A DNA stretch of 64,000 bases from Gloeopeniophorella convolvens (taxonomy: Eukaryota; Basidiomycota; Agaricomycetes; Russulales), in assembly GCA_022496205.1 (NCBI GenBank), contig WTXD01000010.1, positions 310,001-374,000 on the forward strand. Direction: 5' to 3'. The number at the start of each line of letters is the position of its first letter. Position 1 is the stretch's first letter. Position numbers and translations under genes: made by a program. The notes beneath the pieces were generated by a model. The model searched no databases. It had not been told where the DNA came from and was given only the letters and a program-made list of their open reading frames with translations. Shown here one piece after another: positions 35,023-45,329 of the stretch.

Positions 35023-38000
35023 ATGAATGAAGAGCCGCCCGCACAGGGCCCGCGGAAACGCGCTAGCATAGTGATAGCAACCCTTAATGTAAACGGTCTG
35101 AGCACGGACTCCAACAATGGGAACCGAATGCCCAAATGGGCAGCAATCTATAAAACGATGCGGGATCACCGTATCGCCATCCTAGCACTACAGGAGACGC
35201 ACCTCGACGAGGCCCTCGTCCAAAACGTCCACAGAGTCTATGGACGCAATCTCCAAGTCTTCAACTCACCTCTACCAGTCACCCCCCGGGCATCGGCCGG
35301 AGTTGCCTTCGTCATCAACCGGAGCCTCATAACCCCGATACAGGTATCCTCGGATGAACTATACCCTGGATGTGCCCTGTATATTAAGATTAAGTGGCAC
35401 GAAGAGGAAGAAACAGCCCTTCTTAACGTATACGCACCTAATGACCAAACTGAAAACGCGGCATTCTGGGACACGCTGAGGGCGCGACGCCGTTCCCGAC
35501 ATCTGCGCCGCCCGGACTTTGTCCTCGGGGATTTTAATGTCACAGAGGAAGCAATCGACCGCATCCCAGTGAACGTGAACGCACCACGCGCAGCCGCTGC
35601 CCTACGAGTCCTGCGTCACGAGTGGGACATAATTGATGCATGGCGATACGAAAACCCAGACATGAAAACTTATACCTATGGGTCAGGATCAGGAGAAGAC
35701 CGCGTGCTCTCCAGACTAGACAGAATATACCCAACAGAACAATCAGCCCCTCTAACGATGAACTGGAAACATGCCATACCAGTTGTCCAAACGGATCACT
35801 GGCTAGTAGCACTCCAATATGCACCACTAGATGCTCCCTACATAGGAAAAGGCCGATGGACGTGGCCAGCCCAGATGCTGGAATCAGCGGAACTCATTGA
35901 CAACATCGTCGAAAGCGGCATCAAGATGCAATCCGAGATGTCCAAACACCAGAACCCCGTCGCGCGCACTAACGACAAAAACCCCCAACTCCTATGGGAA
36001 TCATTCAAATCAGAAATCACCACCATGTGCAAGAAAGAGGCAAAACTCACGCTGAACAAACGCGCGAGCAAGCGGGCCACCCTCGCAAAAGCTATCCAAT
36101 CCATACACCAACTCCCGGACTTCGCTACAAACGATAGCCTTAAGGCCGATGAAGCGTTCCTGACAAAAGAGCTCCGTTACCTTGAAGACCTTGAACTAAA
36201 CCAACAGAGACTGTCATTCAGAGCAAAGCTTGCTGCAGAAGGCGAACGCATGGGAGGAATATGGTCCAGAGCCAACAAAGAACGAAAACCCAGAGACCTG
36301 ATCCGACGACTGAAAGTCCCAGAGGCGACACCGGCCCGAACAGAAACCCGCTCGGACCGAATGGCCGAGATCGCAAGAGCATACCACGAAAACCTACAAT
36401 CCAAAGACCTCACGATCTTCGCTAGCGAAGAAGAGCACAAAGCTGCATTAAATGACCTATTAAACACGGTACCTCCATCTCAGCTCCTCCCACACGACGC
36501 GGCGTCAGAACTCAACAAACCAATCTCCGAGGACACCCTAGAAGACGCCCTCAAATCATCTAAGGCCATGTCGGCAACGGGTCTCGACGGATGCCCATAC
36601 GAGCTATGGAAAATCCTAAACGCAAGGCACTCCGAAGCCGTAAAGACTAAGAAACCCGGATTCAACATACTTCACGCGCTAGCAACAGTTTTCACCGACA
36701 TTCAGACCCATGGGGTCGACGAACGAAGTAAATTCACTGATGGCTGGATGTGCCCCATTTACAAGAAAAAGGATCGGACCGACATAGCCAACTACCGACC
36801 GATAACGCTCCTCAACACCGACTACAAACTGTTAACAAAAGCCCTCATGCTACAGCTGACGAAATACATAGGAAACCTGATACATAAAGACCAAGCCGGC
36901 TTTGTACCGGGACGATCAATCTTCAATCATATCCACCTGACTAAACTGATGATATCCTACGCAGAAATTATGGAAGACGATGGCGTTATACTAGCGCTGG
37001 ACCAGGAGAAAGCATACGATAAGGTGCGCCACGACTACCTCTGGGAACTCCTCGCCCGCTTTAACCTTCCTCCAATCTTCATCAACACTATCAAATCACT
37101 ATATGGATCCGCCAGAACCTCCGTCATGATCAACGGGGAACTGAGCAACCCCTTCCGCGTAACGCGCGGTGTGCGGCAGGGAGATCCGATCTCCTGCCTC
37201 CTGTTCGACCTAGCAATTGAACCCCTCGCGTGCCTCATCCGGGACTCGAAAGACATCACTGGGTATGAGATCCCGGGACTACCCAACAAATTAGCAATCA
37301 CATTATTTGCAGACGACACCGTCCTATACCTCAGCTCCCACGACAAATACGACGACGTAATGCGACTCCTGCGCTCCTGGTGCAACGTATCCGGTGCGAA
37401 ATTTAATATCGAAAAGACCGAAATAATTCCCATAGGCTCCCCCGCGCACCGTGATAGGATCACAACGGATCGGCGCATACACCCGGACGATGCGTCTCCG
37501 CTCCCCGCGAGCGTCCACATAGCGGAGGAAGGCATACCAACCCGAACCCTTGGCGCCTGGGTAGGCAACGGAATAGAAGCAGCTGCACCATGGGAGGCCA
37601 TCCTCGACCGAATAAAAAACAGACACAAGTTCTGGCTCCAAGGATTTCCGCCAATACACGCGAAGAGGACCATCCTACAAACGACAATTGGTGGGATGAC
37701 CCAATTCCTGACTGCAGCACAGGGCATGCCAGACGCCATCGAAACCGCCCTAACGAACCTCATACGAGACTTCATCTGGGCGGACGACTCCTCACCACGC
37801 ATCGCAATGAAACTGCTTGTCAAACCAATCGAGGAAGGCGGTCTAGGTATCCTGGACATACCGGCGCGAAACGAAGCGATTGACCTCATGCGACTCAAAG
37901 TCTTCCTCACCCTCACAAAAGACCGCCCGGCATGGGCCTTCGTAGCCGACGCAATCCTGCACGACCTCGCACCCCCCAACGTACCCAGCTACGCCAAAAC

Positions 38001-39951
38001 GACGTACATCCTCCACTCATGGAACACGCCCGCGCAAGGACCACGAACGCTGAAAATCGACTCCAACCTACTCAGAATGCTTTCGACCGCCAAGAAGCAC
38101 AAGGTGGCCTTCGCTCCCATCCGAATGACGATCCAACAACAAGCCGCACTCCCAGCGTGGTTTCGAAGGGACACAGAACACCTCCCAGTCCAATCAAACG
38201 CAGCTAAGTGCCTCCTACAACGCCATAACTGCACGCTCATCAAAGATCTGCTACTCACAACCAGAAGACTACGCCCCTCACCCCACAGCCCGCACAACGG
38301 CACCGATCTCTGTGACTGCGAGGACTGCAGGACTGACCGCAACCTAGGATGTGCGCACCCAAACGAATGCGCATTTGAAGCCCTCACGCGCCTAACCGTA
38401 CTCCCCCAGAAAGCTAACCCCCTAATACCGAGTATCAGCGATGGCCTATCCCTGACAAGAAGACGCATATCGATGAACAAAGAAGCCAGCCGCAAAGGGG
38501 ACGCCATACTCTTTAACCCTGCCATTCCCAGCTCAGACAACGTCACCGCAGGATTCCGCCTCTTCGTTGACACGACCAAACTCACACAATACCCCGCACA
38601 ACGTCCTAGGGTAAACGGAATAGTCCTCAGACGCCACCCCCTAACGATTTACACGGCAGGATCGTGCCTCACAGAGGGAACCACAACGGCACGCTGCGGG
38701 AGCGGCACCTGGGCTAGCCCAGGGAGCCACCTAAACATAACCGTCCGAGTCCCGGGCACATCCCAGTCCACCTTCACCGGCGACCTCGTAGCCATCATCA
38801 TGGCACTGAAACTCGTACCAGACTTCCTCCCTCTCACCATCCGAACCACGTCACAAACCATTGTTGACGGCCTCACAGAGAAGCTCGAGTCCTGGGAAGA
38901 CCGCGGATGGATTGCCATCAAAAACGCGAACTGGATCAAACTAGCCGCCTACCTCCTGCGCAAACGGTCGGCGCCGACCTACCTGGAAGTACCCAAAAGG
39001 GACCAAGGAAGCCCCGGTCAGCGCGAGAGCCGTGCCAACGCCGACGAAGGCGCCCGGAAAGAACACATCGACGACATCGCCGACAACATCCCACCATCCT
39101 TCGACCTTCAAGGTGCGAGCCTACCCCACCTCACGCAGGCCAACGCCTACGCAGGAATACTCTCCCGCCAGCCGCCGTTCCACCGCCCCGCCACCAACAT
39201 CACAATGGAAATCATCCGTGAGGCACTGCTTGCGCTGACGAACAGATCGGAGACCCCGGAAACGATATGGCTACACATACGTGACAAAGCCATCTCATCC
39301 AAAATCAGACAGTTCCTATACAAGGCGGCCCACAACACGCAGAAGATAGGACAATTCTGGATTGACGCCAGAGTACACGAGGATCGTGCAATCTGCGGGC
39401 GATGCGGATACATCGAATCCATGCAACACCTCCTCTTCGACTGCAACAGATCTCCAAACACCACCATCTGGAACTGGGCATGGAACCTCTGGCCCTACGC
39501 CTACCCACAATGGCCCGACCTATCCCTAGGATCAGTTCTAGGCTGCGGATCGCTGAGTTTCCCAGGCGCCCCCCGCCGACGACGCCCACACGGCTCACGC
39601 ACTGACGATGCCGACGAGACACCACGACGCGAACCGTCCGCAACTGGCGCCAAAAGGCTTATGACTATCATCATCTCCGAAACAGCGCACCTGATCTGGG
39701 CGATACGCTGCGACGTCCAAATCCAAGGAAAACGGCTCACTTTGACGGAAATCTCCAACAGATGGGTCAGTGTGCTAAATGCACGACTCACTGACGACAG
39801 ACTCACGGCCACCGCCGCCAAACGGTCTAAGAAAGCCCTGGCCAGGTTCAAGAACACCTGGGAAGACGTCCTGGCCGCCCAGAAGGACCTCCCCGAGGAC
39901 TGGGTCCATAATCGAGAGGTTTTAGTGGGTTTGCGGCAAGGCCACACCTAG
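35023..39951 (+). CDS. LINE ORF2: AP-like endonuclease, reverse transcriptase, RNase H-like region
   Basis: 1,642 codons without a stop. Residues about 8-265: AP-endonuclease with ATLNVNGL, LALQETHL, LNVYAPND, LGDFNV, RLDRIY and TDHWLV, all catalytic positions kept. Residues about 545-860: reverse transcriptase with YRPITLLN, AGFVPGRS, LALDQEKAYDKV, GVRQGDPISCLLF and the active-site FADD at 37306-37317. A Cys cluster CDCEDC is near residue 1096. Residues about 1205-1355 align by pattern with RNase H but the acidic residues are eroded: IYTAGSC instead of TDGS (Ala codon at 38656-38658), GDLVA for GELAA, TTSQ where SDS is expected, and no KGHSG. A CCHC-type finger (CGRCGYIESMQHLLFDC) lies near residue 1457. 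The start is set by a nested LTR; the original ORF2 began upstream. Confidence 0.93.
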   Translation: MNEEPPAQGPRKRASIVIATLNVNGLSTDSNNGNRMPKWAAIYKTMRDHRIAILALQETHLDEALVQNVHRVYGRNLQVFNSPLPVTPRASAGVAFVINRSLITPIQVSSDELYPGCALYIKIKWHEEEETALLNVYAPNDQTENAAFWDTLRARRRSRHLRRPDFVLGDFNVTEEAIDRIPVNVNAPRAAAALRVLRHEWDIIDAWRYENPDMKTYTYGSGSGEDRVLSRLDRIYPTEQSAPLTMNWKHAIPVVQTDHWLVALQYAPLDAPYIGKGRWTWPAQMLESAELIDNIVESGIKMQSEMSKHQNPVARTNDKNPQLLWESFKSEITTMCKKEAKLTLNKRASKRATLAKAIQSIHQLPDFATNDSLKADEAFLTKELRYLEDLELNQQRLSFRAKLAAEGERMGGIWSRANKERKPRDLIRRLKVPEATPARTETRSDRMAEIARAYHENLQSKDLTIFASEEEHKAALNDLLNTVPPSQLLPHDAASELNKPISEDTLEDALKSSKAMSATGLDGCPYELWKILNARHSEAVKTKKPGFNILHALATVFTDIQTHGVDERSKFTDGWMCPIYKKKDRTDIANYRPITLLNTDYKLLTKALMLQLTKYIGNLIHKDQAGFVPGRSIFNHIHLTKLMISYAEIMEDDGVILALDQEKAYDKVRHDYLWELLARFNLPPIFINTIKSLYGSARTSVMINGELSNPFRVTRGVRQGDPISCLLFDLAIEPLACLIRDSKDITGYEIPGLPNKLAITLFADDTVLYLSSHDKYDDVMRLLRSWCNVSGAKFNIEKTEIIPIGSPAHRDRITTDRRIHPDDASPLPASVHIAEEGIPTRTLGAWVGNGIEAAAPWEAILDRIKNRHKFWLQGFPPIHAKRTILQTTIGGMTQFLTAAQGMPDAIETALTNLIRDFIWADDSSPRIAMKLLVKPIEEGGLGILDIPARNEAIDLMRLKVFLTLTKDRPAWAFVADAILHDLAPPNVPSYAKTTYILHSWNTPAQGPRTLKIDSNLLRMLSTAKKHKVAFAPIRMTIQQQAALPAWFRRDTEHLPVQSNAAKCLLQRHNCTLIKDLLLTTRRLRPSPHSPHNGTDLCDCEDCRTDRNLGCAHPNECAFEALTRLTVLPQKANPLIPSISDGLSLTRRRISMNKEASRKGDAILFNPAIPSSDNVTAGFRLFVDTTKLTQYPAQRPRVNGIVLRRHPLTIYTAGSCLTEGTTTARCGSGTWASPGSHLNITVRVPGTSQSTFTGDLVAIIMALKLVPDFLPLTIRTTSQTIVDGLTEKLESWEDRGWIAIKNANWIKLAAYLLRKRSAPTYLEVPKRDQGSPGQRESRANADEGARKEHIDDIADNIPPSFDLQGASLPHLTQANAYAGILSRQPPFHRPATNITMEIIREALLALTNRSETPETIWLHIRDKAISSKIRQFLYKAAHNTQKIGQFWIDARVHEDRAICGRCGYIESMQHLLFDCNRSPNTTIWNWAWNLWPYAYPQWPDLSLGSVLGCGSLSFPGAPRRRRPHGSRTDDADETPRREPSATGAKRLMTIIISETAHLIWAIRCDVQIQGKRLTLTEISNRWVSVLNARLTDDRLTATAAKRSKKALARFKNTWEDVLAAQKDLPEDWVHNREVLVGLRQGHT

Positions 39952-40113
39952 GCGCCGAGCCCCACACTACCCCACATCAGGGGTGTGCCAGGAGCATTTT
40001 CCCTCTCAGGGGCCTCGCGGCCCCGCCTCAGCGCGTTGTGCAGGGTTGTTAGGTACCTTAGATTCGTTTATCTTATCTAGTACCATCTACTGCTGCACAA
40101 TACATCGCTTATC

Positions 40114-40127
40114 AAAAAAAAAAAAAA
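40114..40127 (+). other. LINE poly(A) tail
   Basis: Fourteen A residues end the element directly before the 3' target-site duplication. The 3' UTR from the ORF2 stop is only about 160 nt. This is the normal mark of target-primed reverse transcription. Confidence 0.88.
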
Positions 40128-40137
40128 TCCTCCAGAG
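40128..40137. repeat. Target-site duplication, 3' copy
   Basis: Ten bases identical to 29765-29774. The host sequence after it continues the original ATG15 upstream region. Confidence 0.88.
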
Positions 40138-40525
40138 TCGTCACGTAGCGTCGGGCAGTGTCACTATTTCCCAGTACTTATCCCAGCGTGCAATAATAGC
40201 CCAGGGTGGTGATAGCCCTGTCTCGGGATCCGGTGTACTACGCGACAAATCCCCGGACCCTCCTGCGCCTCAACTCGGCACCACCAGTCGACCATGGCAC
40301 ACAGTGACAGCTCCTTCAATCAACCAAATACGGCTAGCGTCCCCAAATTTACTGCCGTTCGCCTGGTAATTTGAACGTCTTGGGAATTAGCGCACTATGT
40401 ATGACAATTTATCATGCACCGCAACCAGGGACCGGCGGTACGAACACAGGCACTATTATCCTCGTCTGACGCTACTTCAACCACAGAGCGTTAGTCAATC
40501 TAGCCGCACTCCCAACTGGTCCAAG

Positions 40526-42597
40526 ATGAGCCAGAGCACTAGACTGGGACTTTTCGCAGAACTCAGCGACGATTCGTCGAGGGAATCCTTGAATCTGGGT
40601 ACGTTCGTGAATTTGATTCACGACTATGACTGAAACCACCCCTCGTTTTCAGGTTCTCGGCAAGCTTTCGAGTACCCTATGCAGCGGATGCTCTCTCAAG
40701 GACCACTTCAGGAGCCAGGGAAGGGATACAGCGATGGATCAGGCGCACTCTTCTCTATGTACCTCGAGCGGGCGGAAGAGGAGGACAGAAGGATGGTTGA
40801 GAGTTGGAAAGGAGACGCGGAAGGCATCCTGGTTTTCGTGCGTCTTTGACATGTTCTGCGATTGCCTGTGCTCATTTCTCTTGGGTAGACTGGTCTTTTC
40901 TCCGCAGCGGTGGCAACGTTCCTTGGAAACACGTATCAAAGCCTACAGCTGAACTCACAAGATGCCTCGGCTTTCTACCTCGCACACCTATACCAACGTA
41001 CTGTTGCCGAAAACGGGACTCAGGTCTCTATTCCCTCGACGCTTTTGGACCCATCCTCCTTTTCTCCTCCGACATCCAGCGTCTGGGTCAACACGTTATG
41101 GTTCCTCAGCCTTGTGATGAGCCTGACGTGTGCTCTGCTGGCAACCATGCTGCAACAGTGGGCACGGCGCTACCTGCGCGTAACCCAGACGCGGTATCAA
41201 CCATACAAGAGGGCACGCATACGTTCATTCTTCGCTGAAGGTGTCAAGAAATTTCACGTGCCCTGGGCTGTGGAAGCGCTTCCAGCCCTCCTCCATATCT
41301 CAGTGTTCCTGTTTTATGCAGGCCTCTGCATCTTCCTATTCGGCATCAACCTCACTGTCTTCGGGTTCGTCGTATCATGGGTTACGCTGTGCGCGTCCCT
41401 GTATTTCGCCATCACCTTAATGCCCATGGTCTTCTCCGACAGTCCGTACCACACACCTTTCTCAACCCTCGCATGGACCTTGTCCATAAGCATCTTCCAA
41501 CTGCTTCTACATATAGTGCAAGCCCTGTCCCGCATCCTGTCAAACTGTGTCTACGGGGTCAAGAGGTCAGAAAGTTCCCGCGATTGGAGGCACATCACCC
41601 TCACCCAACGTCTGGCGCTCGGAATGGTCAGGATAGCAGAGTTCGCCGCAATGTGCCTTCCCCCGAGCATCGACAGCCGAGCACTGGCATCCACTTATGA
41701 TTCTTTGGAGGAAGATCACGAAATGGAGCAATTTCTCGCTGGCATTCCGGGGTTTCTCAACTCGACAGCCGTAAACGAGCCTAAAGTCGTACTTGCAGAA
41801 TTCGAAAAGTTCGCATATCGCAACACTCTCGGATATGAAATCACATCGCTTGTCGCCCGTTCCCTCCACGCTGGCCTTTTGACCGGTCCCGCTCGACGGC
41901 GGCGCTTCGAAGTTTGCTTCAAAGCGGTTTCTCTTGTCGTTCCGACGTTGTTCAACTCAGCGGAGCTCCGTGGCGCCAATGAAATGGACCTATTGGCCCT
42001 CTACGAGGAATTCAGCGATTCCCCGGACCTGGATGTTGCGTGGGCCGCTCAGTGTATGGCCACTCGGGCTATGTGCGGGGCAACGGAGAGTGGTTTACAG
42101 AAGCTCATCCCCATTCTTGAGCGATCCTCCGCGTCGACTCGGAAGCCGCTCCACCCCTACTTCAACTCTAATTCGCGGCCTGTGGACGTCAAGGCCGCGT
42201 ATTTCCTCCATTTCCTCCGCCATACAGTTCTACGCAACCTCGATACCCTACCCAATGAGAAGCGCGCGACAGCCATCGACTTCACACTCGCGTTGGCTTC
42301 AGTTCCGATGCAGGACGCCTCCCCCAACTTCGACAAGAATTCTGCAAGCTGTGGAACGAGATGGCGAGACGGCACTCACGATGGAACAACAGCTTCATAC
42401 AGCGTGTCCTCGCACGGCTCACCCCTGCGTATCAAGACTTACATGCTGGAACCGAGTCCTTGCCGCCATCTTTCTCCATGCAAACAACGTACAAGAAACT
42501 CATCACCATTCCTGTCTCCTCCTATCCATTGTGCGCTGAGGATGCCCACCACGCATACACTTCGTCGCCTTCGGACCCGAGCCTTAGCCATTCTTGA
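40526..42597 (+). pseudogene. DUF6535-family multi-pass membrane protein, late frameshift
   Basis: Agaricomycete-specific family of unknown function, usually in many copies. Introns 40599-40652 (GTACGT...TTCAG) and 40838-40888 (GTGCGT...GGTAG) join the start MSQSTRLG to LFSMYLERAEEEDRRMVESW, ILVFTGLFSAAVATF and the family hallmark LLATMLQQWARRYLRVTQ. Membrane segments include VNTLWFLSLVMSLTCALLAT, LLHISVFLFYAGLCIFLFG and VFGFVVSWVTLCASLYFAIT. A long soluble helical region follows. At about 42320-42330, in a run of C residues, the frame changes: the new frame gives the normal family tail (CKLWNEMARRHSRWNNSFIQ, TPAYQDLHAGTESLP) ending at 42597, while the old one becomes nonsense. So one 1-nt indel separates it from an intact gene. 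It could be a sequence error in the C run. Confidence 0.75.
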
Positions 42598-43067
42598 GTT
42601 CTCCAGATGACGGTCATACCTTGGCATGGTCACCCTAATGACAGTCGTCTGCATTCTCGCCACACGTCCGCGTATTCGGTCACATCGTCCCACATGATAC
42701 ACGATCTCCCGTACATTTGCTGCTTGCTATCGCGGAAAGATTGCTCTGCGGTGGCAGTACTTCTACCTCATCCTCCTTGGATTGTTTCCGTTGTCTTTAA
42801 TACGCAGAGTCGTTCGAAACCAGGCTATACGAGCGGTAATTCAAAGCATTTTGCTAATACTTCGCTTTGGCGCGTTGAGCGACCGCCAGATAGATCATAG
42901 CACTTCCACAAACTGAATATGGGAAAGTAATGACCAATAGATGGTGGGTAGGGCGAGGTCCGAGACATGCCGAGCTTGTCCGTGTGCTCCTATATGTACT
43001 AAGCAGTACCTGAAACTATCAATGCCAGGTCAACGTCCTAGGTGTTGAGTCGTTATATGAACGACCG
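42598..43067. other. Intergenic, convergent 3' ends
   Basis: About 470 nt between the DUF6535 gene and the minus-strand F-box gene. Nothing recognised. Confidence 0.4.
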
Positions 43068-44802
43068 TCATAAGCCTCCCTTGCTCGAACTGCGCCAGGA
43101 TCGTGAGGGACTGGGAATCCAATCGGGGACCACCAAAGTACGCACCACCATGCCGACGATTCTCTCGTCATCAATGACGATTTCGTCATAGTCGTAAGTC
43201 TCCTCGCTCGTCATCTCGCAGTACGGGAGCGAGGACACGATGTCGTCTCTAAAGGTGTCGCCTCTCTCCACCGTGCTGGGACCCATGAAAACTTTGAGCC
43301 TGTCGTTGTCGCGTGATGGATCCTGGCTCAGAGCCAAGGCATGGCGAAGGCGCCTGGGGTGGAAGTCACGTATTTTGATACGGCCCGGCTCTTCATCGTC
43401 GCTCGCGTCCAGCGGCATTGGTATCCGCGAGCCGCTCGGTTGTATATGGGGGGCAATCCCGTCATTAGATAGTTCGAGACATCGTGTCGCAGAAGGGCCC
43501 CATGAATCCCACAGGAAAGTCTGGCCGCCTCCACGAGACGCATACTCACAAAGCGACCTACGACGCATAAATATAGCGAGCTGAGGTGGGCTTCCAAGAG
43601 TGTACTCTATGACGAAGCACAACATGGCCTCGTTTGGATCGCTGGCGAAGGGGATAAGACATGAGTCCTCCGGGGGCGTCTCCTCTGATACAGAGATCGC
43701 GTCTCCTGTACACGTAGCCCAGCCGTGTAAATCCTCGTGTTGCAGTGGTGGTAGAGAAAGCACGCAGAGCGTCTCAAGATTAGGGGTATCGCCCGAGGTG
43801 ATATTGCATAGTTCTAGGGCATGGTCGCGTTTCTGGACGAGGACTAAAGATGTTTCCGAGAGGAACATGACTTCGGGAAAGTAGGTACGGGATGGACTGC
43901 GACGAAGCTAGTCAACTGTGAGAGTGTGCTCCGGCTGATACTGAAACGTCGAACACGTACAGAATAGAAAGTGCCAGTTTTCCAGAACACAAGAAATATT
44001 TCATCTGGTATTTGACTGTCGTTCTGACAAGCCACGACTACCAGGCGATCGCCCAGGATCCTTGCCTTGAGGTAATACCAAATCCCCGCTCCCGGAGCAA
44101 GCGGAATCTCAATAATCGGGTTCGTAGCTAGGGGGTGATCGACTTGTGTGCCAGAGAGGGTCAACAAGCGGATGCGTATAATGATGGCGGGAGGAGATTG
44201 GTTCGATGACGAGGAATTGTCTTGCCTACATGATGGCCATCAGTCAGTCGGAGTATAACCTCAATCGCTTAGCCATGAAAGTACTCACAGAGATACGACC
44301 GCTAATAGATCCATGTTAAACACAACCTCGAGCCTTTGCACTAAGCCGTCCTCGACACGGACCACGTTGTCGAATCCAACTGCGCCGTGAAGATACGGCA
44401 CTGGTGAGGGGATAAGGTCTGCATGTGCATGAAGCGAAGGGTAACCATCCGTTGCAATGAGAAAGCGTCCATTTCGCGATGATGCGGTGAAACGATTTGA
44501 AGGAGCATCTCCGAGGTTGACGACCATGCGTAGATTAAACATAGGATGTCTAGATTCCTCCAGGTCTTCGACCAGAGGCGCAACTTCTCCAAGCGCTCCG
44601 GATAGCTGAATCCGGGAAGTAGTGGGTCGTGTACTCCGGCTCGTTCTAATTCTTTGAGATATTGCAACTCGGCGGAACCATTCACGATCGCATGGAGACG
44701 ACGGCACGATAACTCACACGAAATGATGTCCTTGGCAGAAGGAAGTGAAGAGAGAATGTGAGCCAGAATCTCCGGGGACAGGGTAAGAAGGGAATGTGGC
44801 AT
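43068..44802 (-). pseudogene. F-box protein, copy 3 (unrelated to the first two), several lesions
   Basis: Starts at ATG 44802 with a clear F-box (LSPEILAHILSSLPSAKDII, CELSCRRLHAIV) and the usual ERLEKLRLWSKTWRNL that follows it in Agaricomycete F-box proteins. One intron, 44226-44288 (GTGAGT, CTGAC, ATGTAG), is well supported. Three lesions: a frame change near 44545 without splice sites, a second frame change near 43940, and an in-frame TAG at 43908-43910 where the flanking sequence suggests Trp. Beyond it a 267-codon frame stays open to 43068 (FLSETSLVLVQKRDHALELC ... IRDFHPRRLRHAL), a normal beta-rich C-terminal domain. The intact form would be an SCF substrate receptor. The long open pieces show that decay is recent. 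Confidence 0.68.
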
Positions 44803-45329
44803 GTTGACGTCTCTGGTATTTCCACTCGCTTGTGATGCGGGCGGGACCTGCCTTGCAGTGGACTTGAGCAGGACTCCTCACTGGCGACGTTTGAGTCGTG
44901 TGCGCCTGGGCGCCGTCCAACCGGGCGCCCGGCGTTTACCCGCGGAGTTCGCCGTTCGAAACGCTCATTGCGTGGACGATTCCGCCCTGCACAGAGACCA
45001 GGGTCTCCATGCGCCATGTCAGCACAGTCGCTACAGCATTTCAAGTTTCAAGCTTCACTAGCTTCACTGGCCACCACGCGGGAGCAGGCACGTTACCTAC
45101 CCTATGGTTACTGCTCTTTCCATACTTCAAGAAAACTGCAAATCCCAACATCAATTAGTTTGTCATGAGCCGCGACATTGAGCCCGGTAACACTGGGCCC
45201 GGGGAGCTTGCAACCAGGCTGGTGCTGCCTAAGAACCGGGTACGGTAAATTTGATCATTGTTCTCCTTCAATGTGACGAGTGTCTTATCCAGGACTACAC
45301 TTCATCCACCTCCGCAAGCATCTGGGTCA

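Larger units (their letters stand above)
29775..40127 (+). mobile_element. Full-length non-LTR retrotransposon (LINE), 10.35 kb including a nested solo LTR
   Basis: Borders are fixed by a perfect 10-14 nt target-site duplication (29765-29774 and 40128-40137) and a 3' A-run (40114-40127). Order: about 1 kb leader, a small upstream ORF (30741-31298), more AC-rich leader, ORF1 with a zinc knuckle (32770-34212), a nested solo LTR (34534-35012), and ORF2 with AP-endonuclease, reverse transcriptase and RNase H-like region (35023-39951). The plus strand is rich in A and C over nearly the whole length except the LTR, which shows the long leader belongs to the element. Without the LTR and its duplicated 5 bp the element is about 9.87 kb, long for a LINE. 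The enzymes and the Tad/L1-like domain order place it among fungal Tad1-type LINEs; the exact clade is not determined. Confidence 0.9.
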
